Assembly: GCA_002751075.1 (NCBI GenBank)
Contig: NAOQ01001133.1
Span: forward strand, 1 to 10,281
Reading direction: 5' to 3'
Source: Ichthyophonus hoferi
Taxonomy: Eukaryota; Opisthokonta; Ichthyosporea; Ichthyophonida; Ichthyophonidae
DNA length: 10,281 nt
In this document: positions 6,201 through 10,281 of the stretch, one piece after another
How the letters are laid out: each line of letters begins with the position of its first letter
Position numbering within the stretch: position 1 is the first letter of the stretch
The notes under the pieces: generated by a model
Databases searched by the model: none
Told to the model about the DNA's origin: nothing
Seen by the model: only the letters and a program-made list of their open reading frames with translations
Program-made: the position numbers and the translations under genes

Positions 6201-6407
6201 CGTACTCAATAAGGAATATAGCTCATTAGACCTTTATAGTTGGTACATACCATACATAAAGTCTTTATAGAGGACACATCAAGTTGCTATATCCCTGTTC
6301 TATAACAGGAATACCAATGGTGTGAGTATAGTCCCTATAAAGATCCCTCCATACGATATAATATTCTATATTCTATCTATTGTGGGAGCTAATTCGCACC
6401 TATATAG
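6201..6407. other. Hairpin cluster with competing long-range helices
   Basis: CTTTAT (6232-6237)/ATAAAG (6256-6261) encloses TGGTA-CA-TACCA. Next, TCTTTATAG plus GGAC (6262-6275) pairs with GTCC plus CTATAAAGA (6331-6343), 13 pairs around one bulged A, and encloses CCTGTT-CTAT-AACAGG. CTTTATAG at 6232-6239 could also pair with 6335-6342, so two exclusive folds exist. Confidence 0.5.
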
Positions 6408-6440
6408 ACTATATTAGTCGCCTAAGACTCCTAATATGGT
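6408..6440. repeat. Hairpin with 13-nt conserved loop, copy 2
   Basis: ACTATATTAG (6408-6417) pairs with CTAATATGGT (6431-6440), with one wobble, around the loop TCGCCTAAGACTC (6418-6430). The loop differs by one base from that at 915-927; the stem is a different sequence. Confidence 0.6.
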
Positions 6441-6540
6441 ATAGAGGGCTATATTAATATTAATAAGAATACTATATAAGTTACACGTATAGTATTATTA
6501 GAAATATCTCTTATTGGACTCCATAGAGAGATATGAGCCG
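6441..6540. other. Hairpin run
   Basis: AATACTATA (6468-6476) pairs with TATAGTATT (6488-6496), and ATATCTCT (6504-6511) with AGAGATAT (6527-6534). Confidence 0.45.
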
Positions 6541-7120
6541 CTCTGTGAACGACCTCATTTTAGATAAAAACTAGCTTCCGCAAGCTGTTTTGATCATGAT
6601 ATCCTGCAGACAGACTACAACGATTCGAGTAGTTGGGCGACAATTCCTTTGCTGGCCTCTCCTACCTACTGGACAACTGCTGCACTCCTGCTAGATCATC
6701 GATTCGCTTTGGAAAATGCATTAGCAGTCATACAGTCTTTAAGTAGGAGATATCGTGGCATGTGCTCTATCGCTCATCACTCATCCTAAAGAATAGCATG
6801 TCGTTACAGGCTCTTCGTCTGTCACTATTCCAACAATCTTATTTGTCTTACTGCCTAAGACAGTGCTTTGGATATAGTCAGGCTATCAACTGGTGACCTA
6901 TCTAGCCGGCTGCTATATGGACCAGTAAGTAACCTTCCTTTTTCTAGGGATACTTACGTATCGCCATACATATATGAATGCAATATAAGGACTCTCGAAC
7001 TACTTCTTAAGTCCTTCTACATACATATATATGATTTGCAGTATCGAACATGCCTACCTAAGGTAGTACTGCTAATCACGTATAAGTAGGCCACTATAGA
7101 TATGTCCAGATTAGTAGCTT
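6541..7120. other. Gene-free stretch, low hairpin density
   Basis: The stop-free plus frame 6568-6786 (73 codons, no early ATG) and the frame 6868-7089 (TTG start) show no recognisable domain, so neither is called a gene. Hairpins: AGCTT-CCGC-AAGCT near 6573, CTGGT/ACCAG around 6889-6927, AAGGACT/AGTCCTT near 6988-7016 and CTACC-TAA-GGTAG near 7055. It may be old inserted sequence. Confidence 0.35.
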
Positions 7121-7245
7121 AGCCTCCTTCGAGTTTATTATTGTGCTCGGAGGCGTTAAGCCGCTATGAGCTACAGCCATCCTTATAATGTCTTGTATAT
7201 TTACGCTCACAAAAATATACCCTATTATCATTACAAATACTATAC
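7121..7245. other. Gene-free hairpins
   Basis: GCCTCC plus GAG pairs with CTC plus GGAGGC (about 7121-7155), and GTATATTT pairs with AAATATAC (about 7195-7220). TTACAAAT (about 7231-7238) pairs with ATTTGTAA downstream, enclosing the 15-nt-loop hairpin. Confidence 0.45.
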
Positions 7246-7268
7246 GGTCTCCTGCTTAACTCCCGACC
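7246..7268. repeat. Hairpin with 15-nt conserved loop, copy 2
   Basis: GGTC (7246-7249) pairs with GACC (7265-7268) around the loop TCCTGCTTAACTCCC, 12 of 15 bases identical to the loop at 4362-4376 and of equal length. The outer stem TTACAAAT/ATTTGTAA is unlike the flank of copy 1. Confidence 0.6.
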
Positions 7269-7490
7269 TATATTTGTAAGTAATAGCAATTATAAATGTG
7301 CTAGAGATCATTGATAATCGGGTCTATACTGTAATAGGCCTAGTAAAGACAACCGCTTTAATACGTCAACTATTACAGTTATATCGTCGGCTATCACGGG
7401 TACCTATAGCCTAAGCCGAATAATTTTGTTATTTTTCTTCTTCACTCGCCACCACTCATCATAAAAAGTGCGTAGAGTGCCACAAAATTG
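7269..7490. other. Gene-free hairpin run
   Basis: CTGTAATAG (7329-7337) pairs with CTATTACAG (7370-7378) and encloses TAAAG/CTTTA. GGCTAT/ATAGCC follows. ATTTTGT (7423-7429) pairs with ACAAAAT (7482-7488) and encloses CACTC (7443-7447)/GAGTG (7475-7479) and CACT (7453-7456)/AGTG (7467-7470). Confidence 0.5.
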
Positions 7491-7879
7491 ACACTGCTCT
7501 GATAGAGGTACTAGCAAGTAGGGCTGTACTTTCTTCCTAGTTACTATTATCAATAGCTCATCTGAATGTTTACTCTCTCATCTGAGGTATTGCATACTAA
7601 CGCAACGAAAGAAAGCTTGCTATTAACAGTGAGAAGCGGTACTATCTCTATGAGTATGGCCTCTTCGCCGAAGTCAGAGATATCAATCCTCTTCGTTCCT
7701 AGAACCTGTAGAGCGCTCTGCTTGAAAACCGCAACCTAACAGAAAAGCCATGGATTGTCTTTATAGGTTCTTAAGCGGCTGGTGAAAGAAGATAAGCCCT
7801 TACCATTGAGACGTATCTTAAAGATAGTATGACAGTACCCAATAACGGCTAACTGTCCTATATGATACTACCCATGGTA
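7491..7879. other. Gene-free stretch, moderate structure
   Basis: AGAACC (about 7701)/GGTTCT (about 7767), the palindrome AGAGCGCTCT, ATCTT/AAGAT, ACAGT/ACTGT and CTACC-CAT-GGTAG just before element E6 are visible. No coding signal is seen. Confidence 0.4.
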
Positions 7880-7976
7880 GCTCGAAGGTTCCTTATGTTA
7901 ATAGACCTACTATTAATCACCAGTCACGTATCCTCTCTATGGTAAGAGTACCATTTAATGGATACTGCCTTCTCGC
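7880..7976 (+). repeat. Branched element E6 (family member 7)
   Basis: The ends are GC-TC-GAAGG (7880-7888) and CCTTC-TC-GC (7968-7976), a full family match. Branch one contains TTAATAG (7898-7904)/CTATTAA (7910-7916) with loop ACCTA. Branch two is GTATCC (7928-7933)/GGATAC (7960-7965) enclosing ATGGTA (7939-7944)/TACCAT (7949-7954) with loop AGAG. Its 3' end faces the 3' end of the minus-strand element Em2; one hairpin fills the gap. Confidence 0.78.
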
Positions 7977-7978
7977 AT

Positions 7979-8027
7979 AACTATAATATATAACTCACTA
8001 ACTTATTAGTGAGTTATATTGATAGTT
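7979..8027. repeat. Hairpin joining two opposed elements
   Basis: AACTAT (7979-7984) pairs with ATAGTT (8022-8027). TATAACTCACTAA (7989-8001) pairs with TTAGTGAGTTATA (8006-8018), 13 perfect pairs with loop CTTA. It lies two bases past the end of E6 and one base past the end of Em2, so it serves as the 3' hairpin of both. Confidence 0.75.
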
Positions 8028-8028
8028 A

Positions 8029-8262
8029 GCGAAATGGCTCACTTGTATTATCTCCAAGTACTTCCTTGTTTGCCTATAGCGCAAATAGTATAATCAACAA
8101 GGGATCATATACTATCATAATATATACTCTGCGCCTATATTACGATACATAATATAGATTATATATAATATATATTACTTTATCTTATATACAGCTCCTA
8201 GTAATATTACTATTAGTATAGGACTTTTCACTTAAATATTAAGTAGGAAAGGTCCATTGAGC
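8029..8262 (-). repeat. Branched element Em2 (family member 8, minus strand)
   Basis: On the minus strand the ends are GC-TC-AATGG (8262-8254) and CCATT-TC-GC (8037-8029). The third pair of the inner helix is T-A, where the other members have A-T: both sides have changed, and the TC/TC loop is kept. Branch one is the hairpin GGAC-C-TTTC..GAAA-A-GTCC with ACTTAA-TAT-TTAAGT at its tip (plus 8220-8254). Further branches include AGTAAT/ATTACT, CCTTG..CAAGG with TTTGC/GCAAA inside, and ACTTG/CAAGT. It is the longest member. Confidence 0.75.
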
Positions 8263-8720
8263 TTATCATAAATGAAGGGCTATATACCCTTCGTCTCTTC
8301 TAACTAAGTTTAGAAGATACTATATATTCCTTCATCATCTCTAAGGCCGGCCTACCTAAGATAGACGACTAAGTTATAAAATGTTGTATCAGCTTGATAC
8401 TAAAATTTGATACTGTAAGTCTACGGCCATACTCTCCGTAACTCCACCGCAGAGTCATTGGTGTAAGTTAGTCCGCGGAGAGAACGATATGAAACAAAGG
8501 TCATAAACCCAGTATCTTCATCCGAACGTCATAAGATACTCAGTATTAAACTTTTGTTTATCTTATTGTGCCAATAAATAAACCCGGCATCGGGTGTTTA
8601 TAGCATTCCGATTTGGATTTACCTCACTCTCGGATCGGCGGGACATAAGAGGGTCTGGTGTCAATCCCCAATCGCACTCGTTCTCTAAATTAGCACAGGG
8701 GACCCGGAGCACAATGAATG
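8263..8720. other. Gene-free hairpin run with larger stems
   Basis: ATGAAGG/CCTTCAT encloses GAAGGG/CCCTTC and CTTCTAA/TTAGAAG (8272-8335). GTATC-AGCTT-GATAC follows. CTCTCCG (8432-8438) pairs with CGGAGAG (8476-8482), stacked on TAACT/AGTTA and ACC/GGT. AAACAAAG (8492-8499 region) pairs with CTTTTGTTT and encloses AGTATCTT (8511-8518)/AAGATACT (8533-8540). CCCG-GCAT-CGGG follows, then CCGAT/ATCGG (8608-8638), and possibly GGGTC (8651-8655) with GACCC (8701-8705). Confidence 0.5.
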
Positions 8721-9118
8721 GAGTCACTTTCCTTAGCGGCTCATGAACCTACCCGAGTCTAGATGATGCTATACTCTCTAGGCTCAGGCCATAGCCCTAA
8801 ACACTAGCTTACTCCAGCTTTGTACGACAATAGAATTAATACTACAAGTAGTAATTAATACTATCTTAGTCCAAGTGGGCTATCGACGCTCATCGCCAAT
8901 CAGGACCATACTATCCAATTCCTTAGCTATCTCGCTACTCATTGGAGGTCTGTTGTCCAGTCGTCTTGCAGAGTACGGTTTAGTCGCAACATCCTTCATG
9001 TTACTACTATTATTAGTGAGTGAAATTCATTCACATGACGCAAAGTGTCTGTTCCTTTGTAACATTCTGTTACTTTGTAACGTGTGATTGAGTCTCTCTA
9101 TTTTAGTACATGAATGTA
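8721..9118. other. Gene-free stretch with few hairpins
   Basis: ATAG plus AATTAATACTAC pairs with its complement around the loop AA (about 8830-8865). CCAAT/ATTGG, GTGA-G-TGAA/TTCA-T-TCAC (about 9016) and a direct repeat CTTTGTAAC near 9055 and 9073 follow. A 70-codon plus frame (8875-9087), rich in L and S, has no recognisable domain and I leave it uncalled. Confidence 0.35.
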
Positions 9119-9189
9119 TAAATAAGATACTTACATATAATAGAAGTATATAGACATATATACTTAGAATATATATAGGGACTTATTTA
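9119..9189. repeat. GACA-loop hairpin within a longer stem
   Basis: TAAATAAG (9119-9126) pairs with CTTATTTA (9182-9189). Inside, AAGTATATA (9144-9152) pairs with TATATACTT (9157-9165) around the loop GACA. The same loop, next to A-TAT, is found at 1600, 1775 and 4088. Confidence 0.6.
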
Positions 9190-9598
9190 GTCTTGCGAGA
9201 CCTAAATCTAAGAATCTCTAAATTGGCTCAAATCCGCAAATTTGTCCATTCTTTTATAGAGATACTTTACTTTCCGGTAAAAGGTCGTCCTACAGCATGG
9301 CTTCAGCCAACATCTCTGTCAATTGATAACAACTACTTGTTACCTCAATCCATTGATGATGGGCCCTGTAAGCTGGCGGACATCGGGTCCTTTTAATTCG
9401 AAAGGTTCGCGACGCAGCGTAGCAGCATAGATTCTCTATATAGCTACTTCCTATTGAACGTTGAAGCCGGTACCTCCATCCCTTCAATAGATATTAGGAA
9501 GCAGGGTATTCGACTGGGTCATAGTCACTATCACCAGGCGCTCATTACCCTCGAGTAGCTTCAGTTCCTGCGTCGTATACTCGGAAGATTCCACGCTA
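9190..9598. other. Gene-free stretch
   Basis: Small hairpins GTCT-TGCG-AGAC, CAAAT/ATTTG, TTTAC/GTAAA and AACAA-CTAC-TTGTT are visible. Open frames of 65-67 codons on both strands (9193-9396 plus, 9290-9684 minus) overlap each other and show no recognisable domain. Confidence 0.35.
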
Positions 9599-9826
9599 AT
9601 ATAAATACTAAGGTGACTCGATGATCTGCGACTCACTCGGCCTAAGTATTGATTTACGAGGTATTTATATATTATGCACTTCATGCAGTCATAGAAATAC
9701 TTAATCTTCGATTAATTCATTATAGAACTCTCTATTACGCTAAGATCTATTAGATCCAGCTATAAATGAATTAACTATACTACTCATTATTTCATTATAT
9801 ATTATTCTAGGGTCCATCTATTATAT
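9599..9826. other. Hairpin run with alternative pairings
   Basis: ATATAAATAC (9599-9608) pairs with GTATTTATAT (9661-9670). AATACT (9604-9609) can instead pair with AGTATT (9645-9650), and GTATTT (9661-9666) with AAATAC (9695-9700). TTAATC-TTC-GATTAA competes with a 14-pair stem TTAATTCATTATAG..CTATAAATGAATTAA, which encloses GATCT/AGATC. Confidence 0.5.
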
Positions 9827-9841
9827 GCCCTCATTCCTTAA
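9827..9841. repeat. Partial third copy of the CCCTCATTCC repeat
   Basis: GCCCTCATTCCTTAA matches the core of the two longer copies at 9908 and 9966, with T in place of G near the end. No flanking stem is obvious. Confidence 0.5.
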
Positions 9842-9907
9842 TACGATGAATCTCCATACGAATAATAGTATAATTATAATTAATTATTACAGTACTACAT
9901 GTCCTGA

Positions 9908-9934
9908 CTCAAGGCCCTCATTCCTGAACGTCAG
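9908..9934. repeat. CCCTCATTCC repeat, copy 1 (loop of a hairpin)
   Basis: The 22-base sequence at 9908-9929, beginning CTCAAGGCCC and ending TTCCTGAAC, is identical to 9966-9987. The stem CTGAC (9904-9908)/GTCAG (9930-9934) presents 21 of these bases as a terminal loop. Confidence 0.65.
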
Positions 9935-9961
9935 TCGTGTATTAACTTTATGCCTCATGTC

Positions 9962-9992
9962 GGTGCTCAAGGCCCTCATTCCTGAACACACC
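9962..9992. repeat. CCCTCATTCC repeat, copy 2 (loop of a hairpin)
   Basis: The 22-base repeat lies at 9966-9987, 58 bp after copy 1. It is framed by GGTG (9962-9965)/CACC (9989-9992), a stem unrelated to that of copy 1, with a C-A mismatch at the loop edge. Confidence 0.6.
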
Positions 9993-10058
9993 TCGTGAGT
10001 TATAAATAATTTATTATAACTATGAATAACATAGTTATTGATAGTGAAAAGCATTATA
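9993..10058. other. A+T hairpins upstream of E7
   Basis: GTTATAA/TTATAAC and AACTATG-AATAA-CATAGTT precede the last branched element. Confidence 0.45.
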
Positions 10059-10157
10059 GCTCAAAGGGTGCTCTCCAAACAGTGTCACAACTACTTGTTT
10101 CCTACTGTGTGGGGCTTCCGTAATTAGAGTATTTATACGTAATTACTACCTTTTCGC
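10059..10157 (+). repeat. Branched element E7 (family member 9)
   Basis: The ends are GC-TC-AAAGG (10059-10067) and CCTTT-TC-GC (10149-10157), all paired as in the family. Branch one contains CTCC/GGGG (10073-10076 with 10111-10114) and ACAGT (10079-10083)/ACTGT (10104-10108). Its loop CACAACTACTTGTT closely matches E4. Branch two is GTAATTA (10120-10126)/TAATTAC (10140-10146) with inner GTAT-TT-ATAC. Confidence 0.75.
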
Positions 10158-10202
10158 GACTATCTTCCTAATGACTCGCTATGCTCATCATTAGTAATAG
10201 TC
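10158..10202. repeat. 3' hairpin of element E7
   Basis: It starts at the base after E7: GACTAT (10158-10163) pairs with ATAGTC (10197-10202). CTAATGA/TCATTAG stacks inside, around a loop CTCGCTATGCTCA that resembles the CTCACTTCGTTCA stretch at 993-1005. Confidence 0.65.
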
Positions 10203-10281
10203 CCGAAGGTATAATGTAATGAGACTAGAACGTATGTCTTAGACAACCCTCGATCGACATCTATATAGATCAAAGATCGCT
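10203..10281. other. Right edge, nothing recognised
   Basis: Only 79 bases. GATC..GATC palindromes lie near the end. GATCAAAG at about 10268 is loosely like the 5' end of the branched family but lacks the TC step. Confidence 0.3.

Noticed and set aside
438-10157. Branched family as ordinary MITEs with terminal inverted repeats
   Set aside because: Arms differ between copies yet remain complementary within each copy, and no target-site duplication is visible. Mobility is still possible, but not shown.
1-10281. Group II intron domain V, RNase P RNA core and small self-cleaving ribozyme motifs
   Set aside because: I looked for the conserved core strings on both strands and found no convincing match; this was by eye only.
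1-10281. RIP-mutated nuclear fungal DNA
   Set aside because: The sequence is not A+T-rich enough, keeps many CG steps, and the palindromes are too perfect for C-to-T decay.

Overview
No protein-coding, tRNA or rRNA gene could be recognised in these 10,281 bases. Every open frame is short (113 codons at most), has no recognisable domain and usually overlaps perfect inverted repeats. By eye the DNA is about 40% G+C, rich in TA steps, and for long stretches it is an almost unbroken chain of small hairpins. This texture is known from bloated intergenic DNA of organelle genomes: large fungal mitochondrial genomes (for example Agaricomycetes or Pezizomycetes) and some green-algal organelles such as Volvox, all noted for palindromic repeats and GC clusters. 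I favour an expanded fungal-type mitochondrial intergenic region, but with no gene present this is an inference of low certainty.

Layout. Positions 140-900 hold two diverged copies of one long module: tandem 76-79 bp units, each built round a GC cluster with the invariant 12-nt loop GGGACCCCGGGA, then an A+T hairpin with loop CAAGG, then a larger branched element. Positions 1012-1254 hold a third branched element and a GC-rich domain. Positions 1258-2045 are a hairpin run with a 175-bp diverged tandem duplication. Positions 2050-2386 and 2550-3080 are less structured. Positions 3082-3213 form a multibranched domain, and 3214-4200 another hairpin run with a minus-strand branched element. Positions 4235-4381 carry a group-I-intron-like motif order and a 15-nt-loop hairpin. 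Positions 4533-5330 hold one branched element, hairpins and a second multibranched domain. Positions 5330-6200 and 6540-7100 are comparatively low in hairpins. Positions 7880-8262 hold two branched elements pointing 3' end to 3' end. Positions 8270-9990 mix hairpins, low-structure stretches and a three-copy repeat. The last branched element lies at 10059-10157.

The main result is a family of nine dispersed elements, seven on the plus and two on the minus strand. All have the same architecture: closing helix of two base pairs, invariant UC/UC internal loop, a helix of the type RAAG/CUUY, one or two internal hairpins, and a further hairpin that starts at or within about two bases of the 3' end. 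The helix bases change between copies in compensatory pairs (GC/GC, AC/GU, GU/AC; A-U to G-C; AAAGG/CCUUU to AAUGG/CCAUU) while the UC/UC loop never changes. I do not recognise this element; the closest idea I know is the double-hairpin elements of fungal mitochondria, and I cannot say whether it is one of them.

A second general rule emerges: several hairpin families here keep the terminal loop constant and let the stem change freely but complementarily. This could mean selection on RNA structure, or a DNA-level process that keeps palindrome arms matched, such as template switching at cruciforms. The sequence alone does not decide between them.
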